Positions 23,786 to 32,902 of a DNA stretch of 64,000 bases are shown piece after piece. Within the stretch, counting starts at the first letter, position 1; each line of letters begins with the position of its first letter. A model generated the notes under the pieces. The model ran no database searches, had not been told where the DNA came from, and saw only the letters and a list, made by a program, of their open reading frames with translations. The stretch is from a virus. Both the position numbers and the translations under genes were made by a program. The stretch spans positions 83,146 through 147,145 of IMG/VR virus record IMGVR_UViG_3300030339_001052. One strand, 5' to 3'.

Positions 23786-25453
23786 TTACGCTTTATTTAT
23801 CTTTTCCCGAATTTCTGTTAAAGTTGTCCTTGAGATAAACTCTCCATTTTCAAAGATGAGTTTTAATTCGCCTTGTCCTTCCTCTTCCCACGTACATTCA
23901 TTTTTCAACTTATATGACCCATCAGAATCTTTATAAACTTGAAGTAAACCTTTAGCTGACTTTTTTAGCCCACGGTCTGTAACTGGATCTTTAAATATAT
24001 TAACTCCAATTGTTTCAATCTCATTTGTTAAATCATTTATTTTTTCGATTTCGATAAATGTGGATTTTACAGCCCCTCCTTGATTATCGCGTGTACAGTA
24101 ACCCATTGAAAATGATCCAGTTCCAAGCGTTATATTAGTAGTCGCAAAGCCTTTTTCTTTTAGTCTCTTACATATTTGTTCTGCCCTGTCCAGTGTAATG
24201 GCATCTCCGTAAACGCACCCGATAAATTTTGAAAGAACTTTAAAACCTTGATCATTTATATTACCTCCAAATATATCCCAAAGTAATTCAACTAACCCTT
24301 TATTCTCAGATATTGGTTCTATTTGGTTCCATGTACAATCAAGATATCCAAATCCTTTTGGTGTAAGTTCAAAATACACTTTATCAGATGTAACAATAAA
24401 TTTAGCCCCATCTTTATTCTCATGAATATTCATTAAAGTGTAAACTTCTTTATGTGCTTCTGAATCAATAACTAAATCAGATGATTTAAAATCTACTTGG
24501 TATGCGTTTCCACAGATAATATCCACTGGATTCCCCGAATCAGGGCGGATAATTAACTTACCATCACGAGCAAGAATTGATTCTTTTAATTCTGGTAAAA
24601 ATTTTGTCACAACTTGCCAAAGATCATATTGGTCTGATACTACAGATAATAATCCAGTTGGGAATATTTTGATAAGCCTTTTAAACCCATCTATCTCATT
24701 TTCTTTTCCATAGGATGTCATACAGCTATGTTCAGAGGCTGGTATACTGAATCCAATATTCCTATCACCATAATAATAAGCTACCGATTGTAATGCTGGA
24801 ATAGTATCAGTTCCCCAAAATGAGGTTAAAAATCCCATACTTGAACTAATTGCAGCTTCAGGATGTTGCATTCCGCGAAAACTGAAATCGTGGGCTTGAA
24901 AGTTTACTCCAAATAAATTTTCTTTATCAGTTTCTTCAGCATTTTTTAGTAAAATTTGTTTATAAGCATAAGCCATAGATGCAGAGTGTATAGTTTTCCA
25001 AATTAAACTAGAAACTAAGGTCTCAAGAAAATTAGTTAGCCAAAAGAAATCAGGGTGAGTATTACATATTGTTAGCATTGGGATATTTTCTCCAATTATA
25101 GTACCTTCTGGTAAAGCTTTAACCCTGATTGGTAAATAGCCTAAATCATATAATTTTTCAAAATGTGTAACATCAAAATCAGTACTAAGATATTGTGATA
25201 AAAATTCTTTAGCCTCACCAATTACTTTTTCTTTTGGTTGTCCAAAAAAATTGTTGTCATATAAGTCTTTAATATATTGGATCGTATATTGAATACCGAA
25301 TACAACTATTTTCTTTGCCTGATCTGGCATTCTGGCTACATTTCTGGTAGTATAGTTAGAATATACTAAACTGGTACCTTCGGTGTACATTTTTACATGA
25401 GAAGTCTTGTATCCATCTTCCATTAGAAGAGGATTTTGAATTAATTTTGTCAT
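23786..25453 (-). CDS. NAMPT-like nicotinamide transferase (NadV or NARP1 Namat)
   Basis: 555 aa, slightly longer than NAMPT. Clear family motifs: DGYKTSH near the start, FSFRGM (about 197), SIPASEHSCMTSYGKE (catalytic His about 245), VVSDQYDLW, LIIRPDSGNP and LGTGSFSMG. NAMPT joins nicotinamide to PRPP to give NMN. The NARP1 enzyme Namat is a homologue that uses ADP-ribose pyrophosphate and gives NAD+ directly. The operon has a PRPP-synthetase-like gene and a macro domain but no NMN adenylyltransferase, which favours the NARP1 reading; substrate choice cannot be read from the sequence. Last gene of the operon. Confidence 0.92.
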   Translation of the reverse strand: MTKLIQNPLLMEDGYKTSHVKMYTEGTSLVYSNYTTRNVARMPDQAKKIVVFGIQYTIQYIKDLYDNNFFGQPKEKVIGEAKEFLSQYLSTDFDVTHFEKLYDLGYLPIRVKALPEGTIIGENIPMLTICNTHPDFFWLTNFLETLVSSLIWKTIHSASMAYAYKQILLKNAEETDKENLFGVNFQAHDFSFRGMQHPEAAISSSMGFLTSFWGTDTIPALQSVAYYYGDRNIGFSIPASEHSCMTSYGKENEIDGFKRLIKIFPTGLLSVVSDQYDLWQVVTKFLPELKESILARDGKLIIRPDSGNPVDIICGNAYQVDFKSSDLVIDSEAHKEVYTLMNIHENKDGAKFIVTSDKVYFELTPKGFGYLDCTWNQIEPISENKGLVELLWDIFGGNINDQGFKVLSKFIGCVYGDAITLDRAEQICKRLKEKGFATTNITLGTGSFSMGYCTRDNQGGAVKSTFIEIEKINDLTNEIETIGVNIFKDPVTDRGLKKSAKGLLQVYKDSDGSYKLKNECTWEEEGQGELKLIFENGEFISRTTLTEIREKINKA

Positions 25454-25481
25454 TTTATTTTAGTTTTTTTATAATTTTAAT

Positions 25482-26438
25482 TTAATAATTAGATAATAAT
25501 TTACTTGGGTGAACTGAGTTCACGCCGATTGATTTATATTTTTCAAGCACTTGGTGGTCATCATCAACAACCATACAATCACATACATTTAACTTAAGTT
25601 TTTTAATTAGCTGTTGTAGAAATACGTGTTTGTACTTACGGTTTCCAACAAAGTATATGTTTTCCATTTTGATAAAATTTGCATTCCAATAAAGCCATTC
25701 CATTTTTTCGTTATTAGCAATACTATTTGGGGAAGCGCTGACAACATAAATTTCTTTACCGCTATCAGATAGTTTTTTAATTTTTTCAATAACTTCTTTT
25801 ACTGGTTTCCCTTTCAGGAAAACCGAATATTGAACGAAGTCAATATTACCATATGTATCAGCTTGTAAATTCTGATATTCAGCAAGGGTTCCGTCCAAAT
25901 CCACAAATATATGACTGTCAGTGAAGTAGTCAACCTGTTCAAACTCATCCGCTAACAGTTTTAATTTCACAACAGATACTTGTAGTTTATATGCCTTATC
26001 AATGATAGCATCGGCTTTTACAAAACGTTCACCATATTCATACCTATATTGGTTTCTTTCAATACATACTTCAACTGGTGTATTGATAAAAACAACCTTG
26101 ATATGATAATCTAACTTTTTTAATTCAGCAATGATATTAACAGTATAGTTATTATTAATACCACCACCATCCATAACCAAATTGAATCCTCTTTCAGCAA
26201 CTTCAAACACCTTTTCTTTTGCCAATTTCACACATTCTTCATGAATTAACTCTGGGTGTTCTGGGTCATAGTCTGGATGATTTAATCTAATTTCATCTGC
26301 TGAAACCAATACATATTGGTTTTCTTGCAAAATAAAAATTTTACCTAGTGAACAGCTGTTAACAACTGAAAGTTTGGATTCTATAAGTTTAGTTTTCCCA
26401 CTTCCTGGCAATCCAAGCATAAATATTGCTTCTTTCAT
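25482..26438 (-). CDS. polynucleotide kinase/phosphatase-like: P-loop kinase + HAD
   Basis: 318 aa. N-terminal kinase has Walker A GLPGSGKT (about 9-16) and a DGGGINNN region typical of small kinases. The C-terminal HAD phosphatase has DLDGTLAEY (about 182), VVSASPN (motif II) and VVDDD (motif IV). The kinase-then-HAD order is that of T4 Pnkp, which repairs 5'-OH and 3'-phosphate RNA ends. It overlaps the PRPP-synthetase-like gene by 4 nt. A role in phosphorylating ADP-ribose-type metabolites is also conceivable because of the operon. Confidence 0.8.
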   Translation of the reverse strand: MKEAIFMLGLPGSGKTKLIESKLSVVNSCSLGKIFILQENQYVLVSADEIRLNHPDYDPEHPELIHEECVKLAKEKVFEVAERGFNLVMDGGGINNNYTVNIIAELKKLDYHIKVVFINTPVEVCIERNQYRYEYGERFVKADAIIDKAYKLQVSVVKLKLLADEFEQVDYFTDSHIFVDLDGTLAEYQNLQADTYGNIDFVQYSVFLKGKPVKEVIEKIKKLSDSGKEIYVVSASPNSIANNEKMEWLYWNANFIKMENIYFVGNRKYKHVFLQQLIKKLKLNVCDCMVVDDDHQVLEKYKSIGVNSVHPSKLLSNY

Positions 26439-27262
26439 AGTTTTAAATTAAATATTTTTACTCGTTCATTTTCAATATTACATCTGCTGTCAGTTGTAAA
26501 TATCATTTCAAATTCTTTTAATAAGTCTTCAACTGGATCACTAAAACCACCGTTATTTAAAACTCCGTGAGAAATTGCTAGATAACACTTGTTTTTAATC
26601 TGTGTTTTTATTTTCAAAAATGTTCGGCCACCCAAAGCAATATCATCTAAAATCAAAACAGTTTTATTTTCATCAAATACAGGAACTTTTGTTGTAATTT
26701 CACCATTATCTCTGGATTTTGAACACGACTCAATTTGTCCTTGAAAATTAATTTTCTTACATAATTTAAATATTTTTTTGTAAGAACCAGCATCGGTTGC
26801 GAGAATGATCATATCTTGTTCAGCAATGTCATTCTTGTTTAAAATATAATCTAAAACATTCTCAACGAATTCCGAATTATCAATCACCTCACAATTATTT
26901 AATAATGCTGGAGTAACCTCCGAATGAGGATCGAAGACATACACTTTATTTAATTCCATCGAATTAATTAAGTTACAAACAGTTTTCAGGCTGAAACATT
27001 CGCCAACACCAAAATTTCTATCCGCTTGTTGATATGCCATATATGGAATAAACAAATTTATTTTAACACGATTATTATCTTTTTTAATTGTATCAACAAC
27101 CAATAATAGAAACATAATATCATCTGAAGATTTTAAATTCGCTTTTATTGTTATATCTTCAATAATTCTAATTTTTAATTGAAAATGAATTTCACCTCCT
27201 GGAAATTTCCAAGCCTTATACTGCAAATTCTCGCAGATCCCGTTCGTTAAATCTAATACCAT
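26435..27262 (-). CDS. PRPP synthetase-like phosphotransferase (Prs or NARP1 Adps)
   Basis: 275 aa, a little shorter than Prs (about 310). FPGGEIHFQL (for FSDGE), IPYMAYQQADR (for PYxxYxRQDR), FDPHSE (for DLHS) and VLILDDIALGGRTF (the PRPP-binding loop) are in family order. Prs moves pyrophosphate from ATP to ribose 5-phosphate; the homologue Adps of NARP1 does so on ADP-ribose. The loop departs from the DDxxxTGGT consensus, which could reflect a different substrate. Followed directly by the kinase/HAD gene and the NAMPT-like gene. Confidence 0.88.
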   Translation of the reverse strand: MVLDLTNGICENLQYKAWKFPGGEIHFQLKIRIIEDITIKANLKSSDDIMFLLLVVDTIKKDNNRVKINLFIPYMAYQQADRNFGVGECFSLKTVCNLINSMELNKVYVFDPHSEVTPALLNNCEVIDNSEFVENVLDYILNKNDIAEQDMIILATDAGSYKKIFKLCKKINFQGQIESCSKSRDNGEITTKVPVFDENKTVLILDDIALGGRTFLKIKTQIKNKCYLAISHGVLNNGGFSDPVEDLLKEFEMIFTTDSRCNIENERVKIFNLKL

Positions 27263-27291
27263 TATTTTATTTATTTTAAATTATTATTTTT

Positions 27292-27684
27292 TTAAACTAA
27301 ACATGGCTTAATCCATGATTTTTCTTCATCATCTTTGATATATATTATTTCAGATTTACCTAAATGTGTTACAACCTCATAGTAATCTGTGTTTATATTT
27401 GTTATATATTTTTTAGCTTCCAACGTAATAGCAAAAAAACAATCGACTGGAAACCAATATTCTTTTAAATGTTTTTCATCTTCAATTGAATAAAAACACA
27501 TCCCACTTCTAATATATGTTATTTTTAATAAACGAACGCATTCAAATTCACAGTCAAAATAATAAAACTCACCACCAACCTTCAGATATTCTTTTGACAT
27601 ATACTTATGTGGCTTTATTTTAATTTTTTTCTCGTCATTAAAAATAAACATCATTTTATCAACATCATTTAAATCTATTTCCAT
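27292..27684 (-). CDS. hypothetical protein, 130 aa
   Basis: Start chosen at MEIDLND (ATG 27684); a longer frame from 27738 would run into the upstream small gene. Beta-rich soluble protein with no recognised motif. Member of the NAD operon. Confidence 0.7.
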   Translation of the reverse strand: MEIDLNDVDKMMFIFNDEKKIKIKPHKYMSKEYLKVGGEFYYFDCEFECVRLLKITYIRSGMCFYSIEDEKHLKEYWFPVDCFFAITLEAKKYITNINTDYYEVVTHLGKSEIIYIKDDEEKSWIKPCLV

Positions 27685-27697
27685 AACTATTCTGTTT

Positions 27698-27880
27698 TTA
27701 AAATGTTTTTTTGAAATTACAAGTAAAGCGAATAACATCTATCCTATCATGATAATCATCTGTTTTATAATCGGAGCAGTGTTCACAACCAGCAGTATAA
27801 CCCGCACTACCAATAAATTTACCATCCACGTTTGGACATATTTCTGGTGTCCCATAAGGACTTAATTCATATTTTTTCAT
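27698..27880 (-). CDS. small cysteine-containing protein, 60 aa
   Basis: Four cysteines (EICPNV, GCEHCSDY, FTCNF) could bind a metal. Starts 1 nt after the radical SAM gene ends. No family recognised. Confidence 0.65.
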   Translation of the reverse strand: MKKYELSPYGTPEICPNVDGKFIGSAGYTAGCEHCSDYKTDDYHDRIDVIRFTCNFKKTF

Positions 27881-27881
27881 C

Positions 27882-28922
27882 TTAAATTATTTCTTTATAT
27901 TCAGTTTTTGGTAAATTTCCACTTAAAATAGCATTTCCACAGGTGATTAATCCATTATCTTCATCATAGCTTGGTACAAATACAATAACATCAAAACCAA
28001 CACGTTTTAACTCAGTTTCTTTTTGTTTATAGGGTGTAAATGCATCATATCCACCTGTTGTTTCAATATTGTTTTCAATACAACTGTTTGTTTTATGTAA
28101 TGGTGTTAGTTTGCATATGAATTTATTAGGATCAAACAATTTAAGTAATACATCAGCATCCAACGTATATTCATCGGCCAATGCAAAATTCAAAGCATAT
28201 TTTCTTCCAACTGGTTCTGGTAACATTTTACCTATTTCAGATATTTCTTCTAATGACAGACTATTATTAGAGAACATATCATTCCTTTGTTCGTTATCGG
28301 TTGAGTTTATTGAAAATTGTAACCCAGCATCCCCATTATATAATTTATTTTTAATATCATTACACCAAATCAATAAAAATTTAATCAAATTTTTATTCGC
28401 TTTTGGAAGCATTGTTGATATTACTGGGTGAATTGCACCAGAACCTTCCCAAAAATCATAGATATTTCTATGTAAACAAGTTGCAAGATCCAGTACGTTA
28501 CCATTCCACGTCGGCTCTCCCATACGAGCCAGATGTAAATTTAATCGTTTAGTTGATTTAATCTCTGGGTGTAAAGCTAAAGCAGATAATATTTGATCCA
28601 GCATATCATGATAGGTAGCATTTAATCCAGGCCCAACCTTTGGAACATCACAAAACTTGCAATTCATAGAGCAACCATATTGGGTGCTTATGGTTATAAC
28701 AAATTTTTCTGTTAACGGCATTATTTCACCATTTGGAACACCATTCAATTCTCTTGAAATACCAAGAAAATCAGCTTTTATATTAGCGTTTTTACCATAA
28801 TCACCAACAGTTAAAAACTCTAACAAGCCTTTTTCACCTTGCATAATACAAATGTTTCCCGTTGGGACTTCAATGTTTCTTAAAACTTTATTAATCATTA
28901 ATTTATTTTTTATATAAGACAA
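27882..28922 (-). CDS. RlmN/Cfr-like radical SAM enzyme
   Basis: 346 aa. CSMNCKFC (about residue 100) is the CxxxCxxC iron-sulfur motif; HLARMGEPTWN matches the RlmN block MGMGEPLLN; near the C-terminus DNGLITCGNA supplies the cysteine that in RlmN forms the methyl-cysteine intermediate. RlmN methylates A2503 of 23S rRNA and A37 of some tRNAs at C2. The phage enzyme probably modifies RNA similarly. Its 5' end overlaps the macro-domain gene by 20 nt. Confidence 0.83.
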   Translation of the reverse strand: MSYIKNKLMINKVLRNIEVPTGNICIMQGEKGLLEFLTVGDYGKNANIKADFLGISRELNGVPNGEIMPLTEKFVITISTQYGCSMNCKFCDVPKVGPGLNATYHDMLDQILSALALHPEIKSTKRLNLHLARMGEPTWNGNVLDLATCLHRNIYDFWEGSGAIHPVISTMLPKANKNLIKFLLIWCNDIKNKLYNGDAGLQFSINSTDNEQRNDMFSNNSLSLEEISEIGKMLPEPVGRKYALNFALADEYTLDADVLLKLFDPNKFICKLTPLHKTNSCIENNIETTGGYDAFTPYKQKETELKRVGFDVIVFVPSYDEDNGLITCGNAILSGNLPKTEYKEII

Positions 28923-29430
28923 GTGTTACATAACAATCTTTTAATTCTATCTCTATAATTTGACGAATGATATTTATATCACCACCAGCAAGGCCACCAC
29001 AAATTAAAGGCATTACAACTTTCAATCCTTTAAATTTATAATTAATTTTTCTAAGACATAAAGTTAATGCTTCATAGTCTGCAGGTCTATCAGTCCAATC
29101 TAAATGATTTTTACCATAGTGAAATTGCGAATAGCAATTAACGACATATAAATCACGTCCTTTAGTACTATCTGGTAGCCAAGTATTAGGTTCGCCATCA
29201 ACAATAGTGAATAATTGCCAATCAATTTGACCAAGCTTATTAATATCACCTTTACCAGTTAATTCCATTGGAAACGTATCTGTACCAAAATACTTCTTGA
29301 ATGGTATTACTATTCCAGCCCCCTGGGTACAAAAAGCGTTAACTCCTTGAAGTGTAACATCATACTGTTCACTAAATATTTCTTTAAATAAATCTCCCTC
29401 TATTTCTTTATATTTTTCTTTATTCTCCAT
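28903..29430 (-). CDS. macro domain protein (ADP-ribose binding)
   Basis: 175 aa, a single macro domain. EIEGDLFKE (strand 1), GVNAFCTQGAGIVIPFKKYF (the ligand loop with Asn and glycines) and VMPLICGGLAGGDINIIRQII (phosphate-binding loop) are the family blocks. Most like Poa1p/ALC1-type macro domains, which remove ADP-ribose from proteins or hydrolyse ADP-ribose 1''-phosphate. In this operon it may supply or recycle ADP-ribose for NAD+ remaking. Overlaps genes on both sides. Confidence 0.85.
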   Translation of the reverse strand: MENKEKYKEIEGDLFKEIFSEQYDVTLQGVNAFCTQGAGIVIPFKKYFGTDTFPMELTGKGDINKLGQIDWQLFTIVDGEPNTWLPDSTKGRDLYVVNCYSQFHYGKNHLDWTDRPADYEALTLCLRKINYKFKGLKVVMPLICGGLAGGDINIIRQIIEIELKDCYVTLVLYKK

Positions 29431-29690
29431 TTCAAAATTTTTATAATTATTTTATAGGAATATGATTTATTTACTTTTGGTCTATTTTTAAGTAAATCCA
29501 TTAATAATTCCAACACTTTATCGGGGTTTTTCACATAAAACGCTTGTGGAATAAACAAAATATTCCTAACCCATATTTGGAAATCAGTTGGTATGATATA
29601 ATTCCAAATAAAATATAAAATACCCAGTAAGAATGGTATGATAACAAACGTCCAAAAAATCATTCCTGTTATAATTAAAAATTGTTCCAT
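29400..29690 (-). CDS. small membrane protein, 96 aa
   Basis: One long hydrophobic segment (residues 3-32), probably one or two passes, then an amphipathic and very basic C-terminus. Overlaps the macro-domain gene by 31 nt. Function unknown. Confidence 0.7.
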   Translation of the reverse strand: MEQFLIITGMIFWTFVIIPFLLGILYFIWNYIIPTDFQIWVRNILFIPQAFYVKNPDKVLELLMDLLKNRPKVNKSYSYKIIIKILKWRIKKNIKK

Positions 29691-29692
29691 TA

Positions 29693-29968
29693 TTAATCAG
29701 GAATGTAATCTTCAATATATGCAGTTGCTTCTATTCCTTGCATAACAGATGCTCTTGTATTTGATACTATTGCAGCACAATTTGGATTATATTTTTCTGT
29801 ATTACCTAAATGAAGCATTAAAAATCTTGATGCAAATTCAAAATCTTTCATTTCATTATCAAACCATATTTCAAAATCTACTTCAAGTTTTTCCTGTTCA
29901 CTTGCTTCTAAATTTGAAGCATCTGATTTCGAATTAAAGAAATTATTTAATACATTAATTTTTTTCAT
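29693..29968 (-). CDS. hypothetical acidic protein, 91 aa
   Basis: Acidic soluble protein, first of the closely packed genes leading into the macro-domain gene. No motif recognised. Confidence 0.7.
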   Translation of the reverse strand: MKKINVLNNFFNSKSDASNLEASEQEKLEVDFEIWFDNEMKDFEFASRFLMLHLGNTEKYNPNCAAIVSNTRASVMQGIEATAYIEDYIPD

Positions 29969-30026
29969 ATTATTTATTTTTTTAGTTTATTTTGTGTAGT
30001 TAATCGGTTTATTATCGATTATCGTG

Positions 30027-30578
30027 TTATAATTTACTAACATCAACATTATACTCTTTAATAATTGTATTTAGTGGTACGTGAATTATTGTTTCACCAT
30101 CTTTAGAAAAGAATTTGTTTTTAAAGATTATTTTTGCAAACCAATTTATGTGTACGGCATTATATTTTGTAAATTCAATGAATGGTTTATTATTAATTTT
30201 AATATCTTCTTTAACATATGTGTTACCATCATTTTCAAGTTTAGATATTTTATAACCAAATTCTGAATTTGATATATAATAGTAATAATCTTTGTTTTCG
30301 ATACGCCCAGAGCCTAAAAAGAAATTACCACTAATTGAAGAATTAACTGATAATGAATTTATATAAGTCACACCAAATTTCGGGCATTTCTCATATTTAA
30401 TATTGATAGATGAAAAGCAAGAAATAATAAGAAAAATACCAAGTGTAATACCAAAAGTACCAATAAAAGCTAAAAATCCAGCATCAAAATCCCAATTATC
30501 GTCAGTAATTTCTTTATATATTAACATAAAAACACCCAATATGATTGAGATAAAAATAATAATTCCAAATATTGTCAT
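30027..30578 (-). CDS. membrane protein, 183 aa
   Basis: Two N-terminal hydrophobic segments (about 1-21 and 35-57) and a beta-like soluble C-terminal domain of about 120 residues. Function unknown; an envelope location is inferred. Confidence 0.72.
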   Translation of the reverse strand: MTIFGIIIFISIILGVFMLIYKEITDDNWDFDAGFLAFIGTFGITLGIFLIISCFSSINIKYEKCPKFGVTYINSLSVNSSISGNFFLGSGRIENKDYYYYISNSEFGYKISKLENDGNTYVKEDIKINNKPFIEFTKYNAVHINWFAKIIFKNKFFSKDGETIIHVPLNTIIKEYNVDVSKL

Positions 30579-30589
30579 AACTTTAGTTT

Positions 30590-30832
30590 TTAATTTAAAA
30601 TGTTTAATAGTTCTTTTAATTTATTAATTTCAATTGAAAATAAATCTTCCTTGGTTGGGTTACAATTTAATATAATTGAGATAATTTTATTTAGTATTTC
30701 ACAATCACAATCGTAGTTCTCAAATGTGCCACTAATTTCCTGGATCATTGACCCAACATCCGATATTTCATATTGGACGACTATATTTTTAAATTCTATA
30801 TCAATTTCCTGTGTAAGTTTAACTTTTTTCAT
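30590..30832 (-). CDS. hypothetical protein, 80 aa
   Basis: Small acidic protein without recognised domain, 12 nt after the nucleotidyltransferase-like gene. Confidence 0.68.
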   Translation of the reverse strand: MKKVKLTQEIDIEFKNIVVQYEISDVGSMIQEISGTFENYDCDCEILNKIISIILNCNPTKEDLFSIEINKLKELLNILN

Positions 30833-30844
30833 AATTTGATTAAT

Positions 30845-31411
30845 TTAAAATGGTAAATCATTAATTTCGTTTTCAGTTGGTTTTGGAAAATGTTGATTAA
30901 AATATTTCAATTCAGCTTCGGTTGTGATTATTTTATTAGCTTCTAAATCAAATTCGTGTTTTGTATATCCCTTGTATGCATATTCTTTCTTCTTAAACCA
31001 AATATCCTCTTCATCTTGTAATTTAAGTGATATTCCATCAATTATAATGGTAGTATAATCGACTTTTCCAGTCCAGGTTAATACGTCATATAATTCACCA
31101 TTTAGGCCCTCAAAACAATATTTTGAATCTCCTTGGTGTGATGTACTAGGACAATCATTCAAATCTTCAAAAAATTTAATTATTTTACCATTGTCAAAAT
31201 CATTAGTTGATATAATTAGATCAACCTCAATAATTGGTCTTCTAATGTCATAACCATATAACCTCAAAGCAAGTGATCCACCAATAATGAAACCAGCATT
31301 ATTTAATTCGGCTAATTTTTGTGGAGTAAAGACTTTGTTTGTGTCTGTATTTTGTAAACAAAGCGAATCAAGTAATAAACATTGTGAGAGGAGGGAGTCT
31401 AAATAATCCAT
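30845..31411 (-). CDS. nucleotidyltransferase-fold protein
   Basis: 188 aa. FIIGGSLALRLYGY followed by IIEVDLII gives the GS-x(n)-DxD pattern of pol-beta-like nucleotidyltransferases (the DxD is EVDLI, so only one Asp is certain). The size and plan resemble AbiEii/MNT-type proteins. Target unknown; RNA modification or an inactive fold are both possible. Confidence 0.6.
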   Translation of the reverse strand: MDYLDSLLSQCLLLDSLCLQNTDTNKVFTPQKLAELNNAGFIIGGSLALRLYGYDIRRPIIEVDLIISTNDFDNGKIIKFFEDLNDCPSTSHQGDSKYCFEGLNGELYDVLTWTGKVDYTTIIIDGISLKLQDEEDIWFKKKEYAYKGYTKHEFDLEANKIITTEAELKYFNQHFPKPTENEINDLPF

Positions 31412-31437
31412 ATTTCAATTTTATTTATTTTTTTTAT

Positions 31438-31911
31438 TCAAAATTTAGCACTTAAATGTATGATATATGCTGTATAACTTTCACATGAAAATGTAGTTCC
31501 ATTCCAACTTCTACAAGTTATTTCTACATTTTTAAATCCTTGTGATTCAATTTGCTTACATAATGTATCAAAATAATCTTTCCCTTTCTTATTCATTATT
31601 ATATCATATAAGTCTCCCAAGCATACTCCTGTTATATTACGGCAATCTGATGTCATATCATAATCTTTTTCTGATACATTTCTACCTCGTTCATCTAATA
31701 TAACACTAAAATAGGTTTCACCATCCAAGGCTGCTTTATTAGCTTCTTTAAGCCAATTACTTTCAAAATGATTGTAAGTTTTTTGGATTATTAAGTTAAT
31801 TCTATCTTGTTCTAGTTTTTCCTTATCCAAAGCAATTAACTCTCTTTCATTTTTCAATTCAACTGCTCTATTTAAAGAGGTTTCTTTTAATTCTTCTGCT
31901 AATGTTTTCAT
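31438..31911 (-). CDS. hypothetical protein, 157 aa
   Basis: Helical N-terminus (about 1-60, charged, coiled-coil-like), then a mixed domain. First gene behind the promoter at 31961-31991. A small GC-rich hairpin (ATCCC/GGGAT, 31926-31943) lies just before its start and may affect translation. Confidence 0.72.
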   Translation of the reverse strand: MKTLAEELKETSLNRAVELKNERELIALDKEKLEQDRINLIIQKTYNHFESNWLKEANKAALDGETYFSVILDERGRNVSEKDYDMTSDCRNITGVCLGDLYDIIMNKKGKDYFDTLCKQIESQGFKNVEITCRSWNGTTFSCESYTAYIIHLSAKF

Positions 31912-31960
31912 ATTATTAATTTTTTATCCCCTCGGATCGGGATTTATTTTAATTTCACAA

Positions 31961-31991
31961 CAAATGTACTGATAATAATTTAATAAAACAA
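31961..31991 (-). promoter_or_regulatory. Bacteroidota-type promoter
   Basis: TTG (31989-31991) and TACATTTG (31961-31968), first bases 23 nt apart. Probably the main promoter for the 31.9 to 23.8 kb operon, including the NAD genes. Confidence 0.8.
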
Positions 31992-32047
31992 GTTTTAGGC
32001 TAACTTTTTGTTTAAAAAAATTCATTTAAAGCGATAATATTAAGTAT

Positions 32048-32362
32048 ATGGGGTTCATTTATCTAATAAACGAGGCTGGCACTTCCAATTATAAAATTGG
32101 AGTAACAAAAGCCAAAACAGTCAACAAAAGAAAGTTAGAGCTTCAAACTGGGAATTCTAATGAACTTATTTTGTGTAGAAAGTTTGAAACAGATTATCCA
32201 TATAAGTTAGAAAATATGCTACATAATCATTATCATTTAAAACGGTTGATGGGGGAATGGTTTAATTTAACCGATGCTCAGGCAACAGATTTTATAAACA
32301 TCTGTGAGTCTAAACATCGGTTAATTAGGTATTTATTGGAGAATAATGAATTTTATAACTAA
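32048..32362 (+). CDS. GIY-YIG-like (T5orf172/MUG113 type) protein
   Basis: 104 aa. Begins MGFIYLINEAGTSNYKIGVT, then RKLELQTGN and later GEWFNLTD, the T5orf172/MUG113 version of GIY-YIG. It is the only + strand gene between 19 and 64 kb and its stop overlaps the convergent gene by 4 nt, which suggests a later arrival. Nuclease function is likely from the family; the target is unknown. Confidence 0.75.
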   Translation: MGFIYLINEAGTSNYKIGVTKAKTVNKRKLELQTGNSNELILCRKFETDYPYKLENMLHNHYHLKRLMGEWFNLTDAQATDFINICESKHRLIRYLLENNEFYN

Positions 32363-32607
32363 GTTGTTTTTGGAAATATTTTTTTAGATAGGTTATATAT
32401 AGCAAATTGATTTTTAACATCGGTAATTGAAGAATCCAAGGTATCATTGTGATTACCTTTTTTAGTTATAAATCTTGGAATCCCATTCTCTAATATGATT
32501 AATCGAACCTTTAATCTATTTTTAGGACCTATTTCAATTACAATACGTAAATTAGAACTTTCTTTAATCCAATTTAACCAAATTTGGTTTTCTTCTGAAA
32601 TATTCAT
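32359..32607 (-). CDS. hypothetical protein, 82 aa
   Basis: Basic, soluble, no recognised motif. Last gene of a small - strand group and convergent with the GIY-YIG gene. Confidence 0.68.
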   Translation of the reverse strand: MNISEENQIWLNWIKESSNLRIVIEIGPKNRLKVRLIILENGIPRFITKKGNHNDTLDSSITDVKNQFAIYNLSKKIFPKTT

Positions 32608-32659
32608 TATTTTTAGTTTTTATAATATATCTAATATATAAGCGTGACAAATTAATTGT

Positions 32660-32890
32660 TTATTCAAAGCTTTTTATCCAATTTTTAGCTTTTCCAGATA
32701 TTTTATTTGTAAATATGATAGCAGATCTTTCAGATTTAAACACTTCATATTCTCCTGTTAATTTTATCATAGCTGACCAATACCCATAATTACGTTCTTC
32801 CAATTTATCACCAAATTCGTTGGTTAAAGTATTATAATGGGTAGTTGTTAAATCTCTTTTTTGGTTAATTAAACGATCTCTATTTTTCAT
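32660..32890 (-). CDS. hypothetical protein, 76 aa
   Basis: Basic, helical protein, 12 nt after the gene upstream. No motif recognised. Confidence 0.68.
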   Translation of the reverse strand: MKNRDRLINQKRDLTTTHYNTLTNEFGDKLEERNYGYWSAMIKLTGEYEVFKSERSAIIFTNKISGKAKNWIKSFE

Positions 32891-32902
32891 ATGTCTAATT
32901 GA

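Noticed and set aside
23786-27262. Classical NadV/NatV NAD salvage as in some T4-like phages
   Set aside because: Kept as an alternative only; no NMN adenylyltransferase motif (HxGH) was found in the operon.
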